64,000 nucleotides of DNA from Catellatospora sichuanensis (GTDB lineage: Bacteria > Actinomycetota > Actinomycetes > Mycobacteriales > Micromonosporaceae). A model generated the notes under the pieces. That model saw only the letters and a program-made list of their open reading frames with translations, was not told the DNA's origin and searched no databases. Both the position numbers and the translations under genes were made by a program. The stretch spans positions 62,001 to 126,000 of the forward strand of contig NZ_VIQO01000013.1 in NCBI RefSeq assembly GCF_007483665.1. Direction: 5' to 3'. Positions 17,811 through 26,353 of this stretch are shown one piece after another (the stretch's first letter is position 1; each line of letters starts with the position of its first letter).

Positions 17811-17886
17811 GCGGCGATCTTGTACGGATGTACCCCGCGACACGGGCAAACGGGGCAGCCCCGGGGCATTCGCGCAAGATCGCCGC
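17811..17886. repeat. 76-bp inverted-repeat element (REP-like) between lipoprotein and hppA
   Basis: Perfect 12-bp terminal inverted repeats GCGGCGATCTTG (17811-17822) and CAAGATCGCCGC (17875-17886) enclose 52 bp with an inner hairpin (GGGGCAGCCCC). It looks like a compact intergenic palindromic element rather than a gene. My memory of similar GCGATCTTG-ended elements in Micromonospora genomes is unverified. Confidence 0.5.
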
Positions 17887-17919
17887 CACGAAGCGGGGCC
17901 GGGGGACGCACAAAAGGGA

Positions 17920-17952
17920 GCGGCGCCCCCCCCCGGGTGGGGAGGGCGCCGC
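17920..17952 (-). terminator. hppA: Terminator-like hairpin after hppA
   Basis: GCGGCGCCC (17920-17928) pairs with GGGCGCCGC (17944-17952) around a G/C-rich 15-nt loop, starting 15 nt past the hppA stop. Confidence 0.65.
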
Positions 17953-17966
17953 GTAGAGGCGAAACG

Positions 17967-20312
17967 TCAGGCGTTGACCTTTTCGCGCTGCGTCGGCGCA
18001 GCGTCAGCTTTTCCCTGGTCGTCGCCGCCGACGGTGATCGGCTTCCGCTTGCTGATGAACACGGCCACCACGATCACGGCGGTCGCGCCGATCGCGATCA
18101 GGTTGCGCGCGGTCGCGTTCTCGGTGCTGCCGTACCAGAGCGCCACCACGGCGGGGGCGATCAGCAGCGACACCAGGTTCATGACCTTGAGCAGCGGGTT
18201 GATGGCCGGACCGGCGGTGTCCTTGAACGGGTCGCCGACCGTGTCGCCGATGATGGTCGCCTCGTGCGACGACGAGCCCTTGCCGCCGTGTGCGCCGTCC
18301 TCGACCATCTTCTTCGCGTTGTCCCAGGCGCCACCGGAGTTGGCCAGGAACACCGCCATCAGGGTGCCCGCGCCGATGGCGCCGGCCAGGTACGCCGCCA
18401 GCGCGCCCGCGCCGAGGCCGAAGCCCACGGCGATCGGGGCGAGGACCGCGAGCAGGCCCGGGGTCATCAGCTCACGCTGGGCGTCACGGGTGCAGATGTC
18501 GACGACCTTGCCGTACTCGGGCCGCTGCGTGCCGTCCATGATGCCCGGCAGCTCGCGGAACTGGCGGCGCACCTCGTGCACCACCGCCCCGGCCGAACGC
18601 GACACCGCGTTGATGGCCAGACCCGAGAACAGGAAGACGACCGACACACCGATCAGCAGGCCGACCAGGTTGGCCGGGTTCGCCACGTTGAGCATGTTGT
18701 TGACGAAGCCCTCCGCGGTCTCACCGGCCTCGGCCAGCGAGACGCCCAGGGTGTCGGTGTACGACCCGAACAGCGCGGTCGCGGCCAGCACGGCCGTCGC
18801 GATCGCGATGCCCTTGGTGATCGCCTTGGTGGTGTTGCCGACCGCGTCGAGCTCGGTCAGCGTGCGCGACCCCTGCTCGTCGATGTCGCCGGACATCTCC
18901 GCGATGCCCTGCGCGTTGTCGGAGATCGGGCCGAAGGTGTCCATGGCCACGATGACGCCGACCGTGGTCAGCAGGCCGCAGCCGGCCAGCGCGATGGCGA
19001 ACAGCGACACGACCAGCGTGCCGCCGCCGAGCAGGAATGCGCCGTACACCGCGGCACCGATGAGCAGCGCCGAGTAGACGGCCGACTCCAGGCCGACGCT
19101 GATGCCCGCGAGCACCACGGTGGCCGCACCGGTCTCCGAGGACTTGCCGATGTCCTGCACCGGGCGGCGCCCGGTCTCGGTGAAGTAGCCGGTCAGCGCC
19201 TGGATGGCGGCGGCCAGCACGATGCCGATGATGACCGCGCCGATGGCGACGATCTGCGGGTTGCCGCTGGTCTCGGGCTTGCCCAGCGCGGCAAAGGTGT
19301 TCGGCAGGTAGTACAGCGAAGCCCCGGCCACCACGACCGCGGACAGCGCGGCCGAGATGTAGAAGGCGCGGTTGATCGCCTGCAGGCCGTTCTTGTCGGA
19401 CTTGCGCAGGCGGGTCAGGAACACGCCGACGATCGCGATCAGCACACCGATGGTGGACACGATCAGCGGGAAGACGAGCCCGTCCACGCCGAACGCGGCA
19501 CGGCCCAGGATCAGGGCCGCGACCAGGGTCACCGCGTACGACTCGAACAGGTCGGCGGCCATGCCGGCGCAGTCGCCGACGTTGTCGCCCACGTTGTCGG
19601 CGATGGTCGCCGCGTTGCGGGGGTCGTCCTCGGGAATACCCTGCTCGACCTTGCCGACCAGGTCCGCGCCGACGTCGGCGGCCTTGGTGAAGATGCCGCC
19701 GCCGACCCGCATGAACATCGCGAGCAGCGCGGCGCCGAAGCCGAAGCCCTCCAGCACGGTCGCGGCGTCGATCCCGTAGATCCACACCACCAGCGCCGCG
19801 CCCAACAGGCCCAGACCGACGGTCAGGAAGCCGACCACACCACCGGTGCGGAAGGCGATCGCCATGGCGGCCTCGCGGCCACCCTCGGCCTCGCGGGCCG
19901 CCGCGGCCACCCGCACGTTGGCGCGGGTCGCCATGGCCATGCCGGCGCCGCCGATGAAGGCGCTGAACAGCGCGCCCACCACGAAGAATGCGGAACGGCC
20001 GATCTTCAGCGCGGTGTCGTTGTCACCGTCGCCGTGGACCGGCAGCAGGAAGAGCAGGATGACCGCGAGCACCACGAAGATGCCGAGCGTTTTGAACTGG
20101 CGGAACAGGTATGCCGACGCGCCCTCCTGGACGGCCCCGGCAATCTCCTGCATCTTTTCGGTGCCCTTACCGGTTGCAAGCACGGACTTGACCAGCACGG
20201 CGGCAAAACCCAGCGCCACCAGTGCGATCACAGCCGCGACGACCACGTACGAAACGTTTGCGCCGGTAAGGGCCAGCTCGCCGTCAGGAGCGACGAGAGT
20301 GGACCCGGACAT
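17967..20312 (-). CDS. hppA: Membrane-bound H+-translocating pyrophosphatase
   Basis: Integral membrane enzyme that couples hydrolysis of cytoplasmic pyrophosphate to proton export. The 781-residue protein has about 15-16 membrane segments. The catalytic loop is intact, with DVGADLVGKVEQGIPEDD and the following NVGDNVGDCAGMAADL. The GNTTKA motif carries Lys at the position that is Ala in potassium-dependent enzymes, so this is predicted to be the K+-independent proton-pumping type. ATG 20312 is preferred over the longer frame because GGGAGG lies 6 nt before it. Gene order hppA / anti-sigma / bldG / helicase matches Streptomyces. A hairpin follows the stop; the 216-bp upstream space holds no gene. 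Confidence 0.97.
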   Translation of the reverse strand: MSGSTLVAPDGELALTGANVSYVVVAAVIALVALGFAAVLVKSVLATGKGTEKMQEIAGAVQEGASAYLFRQFKTLGIFVVLAVILLFLLPVHGDGDNDTALKIGRSAFFVVGALFSAFIGGAGMAMATRANVRVAAAAREAEGGREAAMAIAFRTGGVVGFLTVGLGLLGAALVVWIYGIDAATVLEGFGFGAALLAMFMRVGGGIFTKAADVGADLVGKVEQGIPEDDPRNAATIADNVGDNVGDCAGMAADLFESYAVTLVAALILGRAAFGVDGLVFPLIVSTIGVLIAIVGVFLTRLRKSDKNGLQAINRAFYISAALSAVVVAGASLYYLPNTFAALGKPETSGNPQIVAIGAVIIGIVLAAAIQALTGYFTETGRRPVQDIGKSSETGAATVVLAGISVGLESAVYSALLIGAAVYGAFLLGGGTLVVSLFAIALAGCGLLTTVGVIVAMDTFGPISDNAQGIAEMSGDIDEQGSRTLTELDAVGNTTKAITKGIAIATAVLAATALFGSYTDTLGVSLAEAGETAEGFVNNMLNVANPANLVGLLIGVSVVFLFSGLAINAVSRSAGAVVHEVRRQFRELPGIMDGTQRPEYGKVVDICTRDAQRELMTPGLLAVLAPIAVGFGLGAGALAAYLAGAIGAGTLMAVFLANSGGAWDNAKKMVEDGAHGGKGSSSHEATIIGDTVGDPFKDTAGPAINPLLKVMNLVSLLIAPAVVALWYGSTENATARNLIAIGATAVIVVAVFISKRKPITVGGDDQGKADAAPTQREKVNA

Positions 20313-20527
20313 CTTTGTCCTCCCAAAGATCACGATCTACTTGTGAGGCAGCCGCGTCGTCGGCCACGAGTGACGTCGGTTACGGCTTGGAAACAACCCG
20401 TGAACTGTAAACCGGACACGTGGCCCGGGTCACACCCGCCACCTGCCGTGTCGCGGTGATCTTCGTTGCTGCGCCGCTACCAGGTTGTGCGGTACGCTCA
20501 GCGACTCTATGCCCGCAAACCGCTGAA

Positions 20528-20938
20528 TCAGCGCCCGAGGCGCGAGGCGCGCCGGACCGGCCAGGCCATCTGCACCTCGGTGCCGGGGCCGCCCTCCAGC
20601 GGGCGAACCTGCAGATCCTTCACGATCGCCTGCAGCAGGCTCGCGCTCACGTCGACGGTGAGCTGCTCCTCGTCGGTGATCTGCTCCTCGTCGCCGGCGT
20701 GGTCCCACACCTGCACGACATACCGGTCGCCGTCGGTGAACGCGACCGCGACCACGTCGCGCAGACCCACCCGCTGGTGCCGGGCCACCGCCCGGGCGCA
20801 CGCCTCGCCGATCGCCAGGCGCACCTCGTCCAGCTGGTCGTCGGGCACCCCCGCGCGCCGGGCGACGGCCACGCCGACGAGCCGCGCCGTACGCACGTGC
20901 GCGGGTTCAGGGGTGAATTCGAGCCGGACGGTCGCCAT
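20528..20938 (-). CDS. RsbW-like anti-sigma factor / HATPase_c kinase
   Basis: 136-residue serine-kinase-type anti-sigma factor of the GHKL ATPase fold. The N box is degenerate (DEVRLAIGEACARAVARHQ, with Glu and Ala where RsbW has ENA/N). The G1-type segment reads VQVWDHAGDEEQ, and GGPGTEVQMAW fits the G2 box. These departures suggest altered ATP binding or kinase activity. It lies 11 bp downstream of bldG on the same strand, as the anti-sigma gene downstream of bldG does in Streptomyces. The likely role is partner switching: BldG, when unphosphorylated, binds this protein and frees a sigma factor. The cognate sigma factor is not in the window. ATG 20938 opens MATVRLEFTPEPAHV. Confidence 0.85.
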   Translation of the reverse strand: MATVRLEFTPEPAHVRTARLVGVAVARRAGVPDDQLDEVRLAIGEACARAVARHQRVGLRDVVAVAFTDGDRYVVQVWDHAGDEEQITDEEQLTVDVSASLLQAIVKDLQVRPLEGGPGTEVQMAWPVRRASRLGR

Positions 20939-20949
20939 GTCCGCGCTGG

Positions 20950-21285
20950 TCAACTCGCGGTGGCCGCGTCGACGGACGGGTACAGCGGCAGCACCTGGTC
21001 GAGCGCGGTGATCCGGAAGATCTTCAGTAGCGACTCCCGCGAACACACCACCCCGAAGGTGGCTCCGGCGTTGCCCGCCCTGCGATTCGCGCCGACCAGC
21101 ACGCCAAGCCCGGTCGAGTCCATGAAGTCGACCCGGGCGAGGTCGACCACCACCGCGGTCACCCCGCTGTCCAGCAGCTCGGTGATGCGTTCCCGCAGCT
21201 TCGGAGCGGTATAGACGTCCACCTCGCCGCCGACTTCGAGCACGGTGTGCGCGGCTACGACACGCGTTGCCAGCGACAGCTCCAT
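20950..21285 (-). CDS. bldG: Anti-sigma factor antagonist, BldG-like (STAS domain)
   Basis: 111-residue STAS-domain protein, small enough to be that domain alone. The phosphorylation site is the Ser in DFMDSTGLGVLVGANRR. The sequence EVGGEVDVYTAPKLRERI and the tail LLKIFRITALDQVLPLY match Streptomyces BldG closely, which controls development and antibiotic production there. The ATG at 21285 has a strong AGGAGG 6 nt upstream; the GTG 6 nt earlier overlaps that site. The gene is first in a bicistronic unit with the anti-sigma factor and divergent from the helicase, the same order as in Streptomyces. Function as an unphosphorylated activator of a sigma factor is inferred from homology. Confidence 0.92.
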   Translation of the reverse strand: MELSLATRVVAAHTVLEVGGEVDVYTAPKLRERITELLDSGVTAVVVDLARVDFMDSTGLGVLVGANRRAGNAGATFGVVCSRESLLKIFRITALDQVLPLYPSVDAATAS

Positions 21286-21569
21286 CGGCACCTCCTCTAC
21301 GACGTCCGGTCACGGCCCGGAATCTCTCCGTGCGCCCGATCCTCATGCATCTAACCACTGGTCTGGTTTCCGGGCTACGCGCCCTTTGCCCTTAACGCGT
21401 ACCTGGACGACCTGCGGTTGCGGGCAAGGTACCGCCCCGACCGGAGCCTCCGCGGGGCATTCGGAGAAACCGCAGGTGGCGCCCACGCGCCGGAAGCCCC
21501 GGCCCGGCCCGCGACGGAGCGGGCATCGGCGGCTGGCCGTGGCGCGGCCCGCGGTGGCAGAGTGCTGGG

Positions 21570-23945
21570 GTGGACCTGCTGCCGTACTGGCTCAAACGTG
21601 ACCAGGTCACTCATGTCGAGCTGCTGCCCGCGCGGGCCGGGCGCGCCGCCGCGTGGCCGGACTGGGTTCCCGCTCCTCTGCTCGATGCGCTGCACGCAGG
21701 CGGCATCACCGCGCCGTGGGAGCATCAGGTCGAAGCCGCCGAGCTGGCCTGGGGCGGCACCGACGTGGTCGTCTCCACCGGCACCGGCTCCGGCAAGTCG
21801 CTGGCCTACCAGTTGCCCGCGCTGTCCGCGGTGCTCACCCGGCCCCGGGCCCGTGTCCTCTATCTCGCGCCGACCAAGGCGCTCGCCGCCGACCAGCACC
21901 GCGCGCTGACCGGGCTGAACCTGCCCGGCCTGCGGGCCGCGGTCTGCGACGGCGACACCCCGCGCGAGGAGCGCGACTGGATCCGCCAGCACGCCAACCT
22001 CATCCTCACCAACCCCGACCTGCTGCACCACAGCCTGCTCCCGGGCCATCAGCGCTGGTCCGGAGTGCTGCGCAACCTCCACTACGTGATCGTCGACGAG
22101 AGCCACAGCTACCGCGGCGTCTTCGGCGCCCACGTCGCCCACATCCTCCGCCGCCTGCGCCGCCTCACCGAAAGGAAGGGCACCTTCTTAACGGAATCCG
22201 TAGAGGAAGGGCACCTTCTTGACCTCGGCGGCGGGGAAGGCGCGGCCGGTGCCATCGCCGGCGCGGGACGGGCCAGGTCCGGCCGAGGCACGGCGCGCGG
22301 GGCCGGGCCGGTGTTCCTGCTGGCCTCGGCAACCTCCGGTGACCCGGCGGGCAGCGCGAGCAAACTCATCGGCCGAGCCGTGCAGGCCGTCACCGAGGAC
22401 GCCGCGCCACGCGGTTCGATGACCTTCGCCCTGTGGGAGCCGCCTGAGCTGCCCGGCGCCGACAGCAACGGCGACGCCGCCCCCGTTCGCCGCTCCGCGC
22501 TGCGCGAAACCGCCGACCTGCTCGCCGACGCGGTCGTCCAGGGCGTACGCACCCTCGCCTTCGTACCCTCCCGTCGCGGCGCCGAGGTGGTGGCCGGGCA
22601 CGCGCGCACCGCGCTGGAGGAGGCGCAACCGGGCCTCGGCCGCCAGGTCGCCGCCTACCGGGCCGGCTACCTGCGCGAGGAGCGGCGCACCCTGGAACAG
22701 CAGCTCACCGATGGCACCCTCACCGGCGTGGCCACCACCAGCGCCCTGGAACTGGGCATCGACGTCACCGGCCTGGACGCGGTGCTGCTGGCCGGCTACC
22801 CCGGCACCCGCGCCGCGGTCTGGCAGCGGGCGGGCCGGGCGGGCCGGGCCGGCCGGGACGGGCTGTGCGTGCTCGTCGCCCGCGACGACCCGCTGGACAC
22901 CTACCTGGTGCACCACCCGCAGGCGCTGTTCGGCAAAGCCGTCGAGGCCACCGTGTTCGACCCCGCCAACCCGTACGTGCTCGCCCCGCACCTGTGCACC
23001 GCCGCCGCCGAGCAGCCGCTCACCGAGGCCGACCTGCCGCTGTTCGGCGCGGACGTCGCCCTGCTCGACGAACTCGTCGCCGCGGGCGCGCTGCGCCGCC
23101 GCCCCACCGGCTGGTACTGGACCCACCCGCAGCGCCCCGACATCGACCTGCGCGGCACCGGCGGGCCGCCGATCGCCGTCATCGAGGCCGCCACCGGCCG
23201 CCTCATCGGCACCGCCGACGCCGGCGCCGCCCACCACCACCTGCACCCCGGCGCCGTCTACACGCACCAGGGCCGCACCTACGTGGTGCAGTCGCTGGAC
23301 CTCGCCGACGGGGTGGCCCTGGTCGAGGCCGACAACCCGCCGTACTCCACGCACGCCCGCGACACCATCGACCTCACCGTGCTGGAGGTGCGCTCCCAGG
23401 TCGACGCCGGGCCGGTCCGGCTGTTCCTCGGCGACGTCGAGGTGACCAGCCAGGTCGTGTCGTTCCAGCGGCGGCGGATGGACAGCGGAGAGGTGCTCGG
23501 CACCTGGCCCCTCGAACTGCCCACCCGGACCCTGCGCACCGTCGCGGTCTGGGCCACCATCGCCGAGCACGCCGTCGCCGGGATCGAGGACCTGCCCGGC
23601 TCCCTGCACGCCGCCGAGCACGCCGCGATCGGGCTGCTGCCGCTGGTCGCGAGCTGCGACCGGTGGGACATCGGCGGCCTGTCCACCGCCCGGCACGCCG
23701 ACACCGACGCGCCGACCATCTTCGTGTACGACGGCCACCCCGGCGGGGCCGGTTTCGCCGAGCGGGCGTACGGCATGGCGGCCGAGTGGCTCGGCGCGAC
23801 CCGGACCGCGGTCGCCGAATGCGCCTGCGAGCGCGGCTGCCCCAGCTGCGTCCAGTCCCCCAAGTGCGGAAACGGCAACAACCCCCTGGACAAATCCGGC
23901 GCCGTCACCGTCCTCGACACCATCCTCACCCACCTCCCGGGCTGA
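21570..23945 (+). CDS. DEAD/DEAH-box helicase with C-terminal zinc-binding DUF1998-like domain (MrfA-like)
   Basis: 791-residue superfamily 2 helicase, homologous by arrangement to mycobacterial Rv3649 and Bacillus MrfA, a 3'-5' DNA helicase for mitomycin-type damage. Walker A is STGTGSGKSLAYQLP (~residue 70); motif II is VIVDESHSYRG; motif III is LASATS; motif VI is QRAGRAGRAGRDG. The C-terminal domain ends in four cysteines (CACERGCPSC then KCGNGNN), the zinc site of this family. The GTG start at 21570 has no good ribosome binding site. Odd: about 36-40 extra residues follow HILRRLRRLTER (residue ~203), and their DNA holds two exact 16-bp copies of a palindromic repeat (22174-22189, 22205-22220). 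The 3' end overlaps the convergent TadE-like gene by 20 bp. Confidence 0.92.
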   Translation: MDLLPYWLKRDQVTHVELLPARAGRAAAWPDWVPAPLLDALHAGGITAPWEHQVEAAELAWGGTDVVVSTGTGSGKSLAYQLPALSAVLTRPRARVLYLAPTKALAADQHRALTGLNLPGLRAAVCDGDTPREERDWIRQHANLILTNPDLLHHSLLPGHQRWSGVLRNLHYVIVDESHSYRGVFGAHVAHILRRLRRLTERKGTFLTESVEEGHLLDLGGGEGAAGAIAGAGRARSGRGTARGAGPVFLLASATSGDPAGSASKLIGRAVQAVTEDAAPRGSMTFALWEPPELPGADSNGDAAPVRRSALRETADLLADAVVQGVRTLAFVPSRRGAEVVAGHARTALEEAQPGLGRQVAAYRAGYLREERRTLEQQLTDGTLTGVATTSALELGIDVTGLDAVLLAGYPGTRAAVWQRAGRAGRAGRDGLCVLVARDDPLDTYLVHHPQALFGKAVEATVFDPANPYVLAPHLCTAAAEQPLTEADLPLFGADVALLDELVAAGALRRRPTGWYWTHPQRPDIDLRGTGGPPIAVIEAATGRLIGTADAGAAHHHLHPGAVYTHQGRTYVVQSLDLADGVALVEADNPPYSTHARDTIDLTVLEVRSQVDAGPVRLFLGDVEVTSQVVSFQRRRMDSGEVLGTWPLELPTRTLRTVAVWATIAEHAVAGIEDLPGSLHAAEHAAIGLLPLVASCDRWDIGGLSTARHADTDAPTIFVYDGHPGGAGFAERAYGMAAEWLGATRTAVAECACERGCPSCVQSPKCGNGNNPLDKSGAVTVLDTILTHLPG
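22174..22220. repeat. Doublet of a 16-bp palindromic repeat inside the helicase gene
   Basis: GGAAGGGCACCTTCTT occurs exactly twice, at 22174-22189 and 22205-22220, 31 bp apart. Each is a near-palindrome (AGGAAGG-GCA-CCTTCTT). The two copies lie in frame in the helicase coding sequence, inside a segment that looks inserted relative to the usual helicase core. Confidence 0.65.
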
Positions 23946-24261
23946 CCGCCTCGCGGACCGGCCCCGCTACGGCGGTGGCTTCGGCGGCGCCGGCGCCGGT
24001 CACCACCTGCACGGAGAGGGTGAGGTCGAGGCCGTCGAGGCGGCAGGCGGTGACGGTCGCGGCGTTGGCCGCGGCGATCGCACCGGCCCGGGCGCAGGCC
24101 GCGGCGGCCCCGTCGACCGCGTACGCCGCGCCCGCGAGGGCCCCCAGGTCGGCGGCGGTCTGCGCCTGTTCGCGGGCGATCAGCTGTGCCCCGTCGGCGG
24201 CCACCACGGTGCCCGCGGCCACGAAGACGAGGCCCACGCCGAGCGCATACAGCGAACTCAC
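23926..24261 (-). CDS. TadE/Rv3654c-like pilus-associated protein
   Basis: 111-residue membrane-anchored pseudopilin-like protein, last gene of the Tad pilus operon. The N-terminus SSLYALGVGLVFVAAGTVVA is a hydrophobic segment followed by AREQAQTAADLGALAGA, the signature of Rv3654c-type TadE/TadG relatives. Two cysteines (AACARAG and TACRLDG) may pair. The GTG start at 24261 overlaps the stop of the preceding TadE gene by 4 nt (GTGA). Its 3' end overlaps the helicase gene, on the opposite strand, by 20 bp. It probably acts at the membrane in pilus assembly or as a minor pilin. Confidence 0.8.
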   Translation of the reverse strand: MSSLYALGVGLVFVAAGTVVAADGAQLIAREQAQTAADLGALAGAAYAVDGAAAACARAGAIAAANAATVTACRLDGLDLTLSVQVVTGAGAAEATAVAGPVREAVSPGGG

Positions 24262-24548
24262 GGCGCACCCGGTTCCCGGGCGGCGGTCGCGGTGCAGGTC
24301 AGCTCGGTCACCCGGATCGAGCGTCGCACCGTCGCGGTGACGGTGTCTCCGGTGACGTCCACGTTCGCGCCACCGTGCGTGCCGCCGCCCCTGGCCGCGG
24401 TGAGCGCCGCGTCGCGGGCGGCGGCGACGCAGCCCAGCTTCACGGTCACCGCGGCGACCGCGCCGATGCCGGTGACCAGCAGCAGCACCACGGCGGGTAG
24501 CGCGACCGCCAGCTCGGCGGTCGCGCTACCCCGGTCCGTTCGGCTCAC
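24258..24548 (-). CDS. TadE-like minor pilin
   Basis: 96-residue protein with the TadE signature: RGSATAELAVALPAVVLLLV, in which a Glu sits at the position typical of pseudopilins, followed by one membrane helix. The rest (KLGCVAAARDAALTAARG and VTELTCTATAA) carries two cysteines. The GTG start at 24548 overlaps the DUF4244 gene stop by 4 nt (GTGA), and its own stop overlaps the next start by 4 nt, so the three genes are translationally coupled. Likely processed by a prepilin peptidase encoded elsewhere; none is in the window. Confidence 0.82.
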   Translation of the reverse strand: MSRTDRGSATAELAVALPAVVLLLVTGIGAVAAVTVKLGCVAAARDAALTAARGGGTHGGANVDVTGDTVTATVRRSIRVTELTCTATAAREPGAP

Positions 24549-24925
24549 CCGAGCGCCCGTTGGATCACACCGGCCAGCGCCGCCTGCACGCTGTCGCTGG
24601 TCAGCACCTTGAGCAGCAGGCCCGCGAAGGCGACCGCCGCCAGCGTGCCGACGGCGTACTCGGCGGTGTTCATCCCGGCGTCGGGCGGGCCGGCCAGGCG
24701 GGTCGACGCGCCCGGGGCCGACGGCGTGCCCTCGGTGCGGGCCGAACGTCCCGCCGGCGCCGTGGCGGCCGCGTTCACCGCCTCGGCGAGGATGGCGGCG
24801 GCGTCGATGTCGATGTCGCGCAGCAGGGCCGGTGCGGGCACAGGCGGGCGGAGCGGCGTGCGGACCGCGGTGTCCGCGGGCGGCGCGAGCAGGCCCTCCG
24901 CTCGCTGGGACCTCTGTCGGGGCAT
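24545..24925 (-). CDS. DUF4244 Flp-type pilin-like protein
   Basis: 126-residue protein. The C-terminal ~45 residues are the DUF4244 / Flp pilin core: AGMNTAEYAVGTLAAVAFAG then LLLKVLTS, a pseudopilin-type Glu plus one hydrophobic helix. The N-terminal ~80 residues are a Pro/Ala/Arg-rich leader, long for this family and probably cytoplasmic before processing. This is the best candidate for the main pilus subunit. ATG 24925 has AGGAGAT 5-6 nt upstream, and the gene lies 24 bp after the TadB-TadC gene. It corresponds in position to Rv3656c of Mycobacterium tuberculosis. Confidence 0.82.
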   Translation of the reverse strand: MPRQRSQRAEGLLAPPADTAVRTPLRPPVPAPALLRDIDIDAAAILAEAVNAAATAPAGRSARTEGTPSAPGASTRLAGPPDAGMNTAEYAVGTLAAVAFAGLLLKVLTSDSVQAALAGVIQRALG

Positions 24926-24949
24926 GGCGATCTCCTTTCGAAGTGGGGG

Positions 24950-26353
24950 TCAGAGCACCTCGCCGAGCACGGCGAGGACCACCGGCACCAGGCCGGCGAG
25001 TACGAAGGCGGGCAGGAAGCACAGCCCGAGCGGAAGGACGATCAGGACACCGGCGCGTTGTGCACCGGCCTGGCGGCGTACGGCGGCATCGGCGCGCAGG
25101 TCGTCGGCGCAGCGAAACAGCGCGCCCGCCAGCGCGGATCCGTTGGCGGAACTGCGTTCCACGGCCGTCACCAGGCGCGCGGCCGGTGGCAGGTCCGCCA
25201 GGTGCGACCAGGCCTCGGCAGCGGTGGCCCCCAGCCGCAGGGAACGTCCGATCCGCTGCAGCCGGCTGCCGAGCGGCCCGTCGAGCGCCGTGGCCACGCT
25301 CAGCACGGCGTGGTCGAGCGGGGCGCCGGCCCGCAGCGCGGTGCCGGTCAGGTCGACGGCCCACGGCAGGTCGGCGAGCGCCCGCTCCCGTTCCGCGCGG
25401 ACCGACGCGGGTTCCATCCGCCGCAGCACCAGCACGGTCCCGGCCGCCACGACAGCACCCAGCACAGCTCCGGGCGGGGACGGCATCAGCGCGATCACCG
25501 CGCCGCCCGCCACGAAGCCGAACAGCCATGGCGTACGCCCACGCGCCTGCTCGGCGGACCGCCGCAGCGGCAGCCGGCGCAGCCGCCGCCGGGCCGTGAA
25601 ACGTCCGACGGCCCGGTCGACGGCGGAACGGGTCGGCGGCCGTAGCAGCCGCCGGGTCCAGGCGATCCCGGCCGCCTGCAGCATGCCCGCCCCGCAGGCG
25701 CAGGCGACGCCGGTCGGCGTGTGCAGCAGGATCCGCAGCGCGTCGACGCCGATCAGGTGGCCGAGCCCGATGCCGCCGATCGGCAGTGCGGCGAGCAGCA
25801 CCGCGGTCAGTTGTGCACCGGCCGCCTGCGCGTGCGCCGCGGCGTCGGCCCGGTCCGCGGCGCGGCACTGCGCCTCCAGCCTTTCCAGCAGGTCGGCCAG
25901 GGGCGCGCCGGTGCTCGCGGCGAGCCGCTGCGCGGCGTGCACCGACCGGTCCAGCTCGTCGTCCGGCAGCAGCAGCACCGTGCCCGCGCCACCGGCCCGC
26001 AACTCGGCCGCGGAGGCGGCGAGCAGGTCGAGGGCCCGTTCCCGGTGCCCCGAGTTCCGCCGTGCGGTGCGCTGGTCGCGCCACATGCGCAGGGCGAGCA
26101 GGGTGTATCCCGCCGCGACCAGCCCGCCGACAGGCGAGTCGAGCAGCAGCCACGCGCCCACGCCGGTGGCCGCCGCGACGGCCCGGGCATGGCGCGGCGA
26201 GCACAGGTCGGCCGTCGCGCCATGCCGGGTCCTGCCGGCCGGCTGCCCGCCGTGGCGGGTTCCCGCGATCGCGGTCGAATCGCCAGGCCGCATCCCCGCC
26301 GTCGCCCGCGCGAGGCGACGCCGCGCGGTGGGCGCGAGAACAGACGTTCTCAT
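24950..26353 (-). CDS. TadB-TadC fusion, type II secretion F-family inner membrane protein
   Basis: 467-residue inner-membrane assembly protein of the Tad pilus. Two T2SSF-type units are present in one uninterrupted frame. The first covers about residues 105-245 (ERALDLLAASAAELRAGGAG ... GAQLTAVLLAALPIGGIGLG). The second covers about 310-460 (LADLPWAVDLTGTALRAGAP ... RAGVLIVLPLGLCFLPAFVL). Most Tad loci encode these as separate tadB and tadC genes. ATG 26353 overlaps the tadA stop by 4 nt (ATGA). The first ~60 residues are Arg/Thr/Gly-rich and not conserved-looking, so an internal start is possible. The mature platform would work with the TadA ATPase. Confidence 0.83.
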   Translation of the reverse strand: MRTSVLAPTARRRLARATAGMRPGDSTAIAGTRHGGQPAGRTRHGATADLCSPRHARAVAAATGVGAWLLLDSPVGGLVAAGYTLLALRMWRDQRTARRNSGHRERALDLLAASAAELRAGGAGTVLLLPDDELDRSVHAAQRLAASTGAPLADLLERLEAQCRAADRADAAAHAQAAGAQLTAVLLAALPIGGIGLGHLIGVDALRILLHTPTGVACACGAGMLQAAGIAWTRRLLRPPTRSAVDRAVGRFTARRRLRRLPLRRSAEQARGRTPWLFGFVAGGAVIALMPSPPGAVLGAVVAAGTVLVLRRMEPASVRAERERALADLPWAVDLTGTALRAGAPLDHAVLSVATALDGPLGSRLQRIGRSLRLGATAAEAWSHLADLPPAARLVTAVERSSANGSALAGALFRCADDLRADAAVRRQAGAQRAGVLIVLPLGLCFLPAFVLAGLVPVVLAVLGEVL

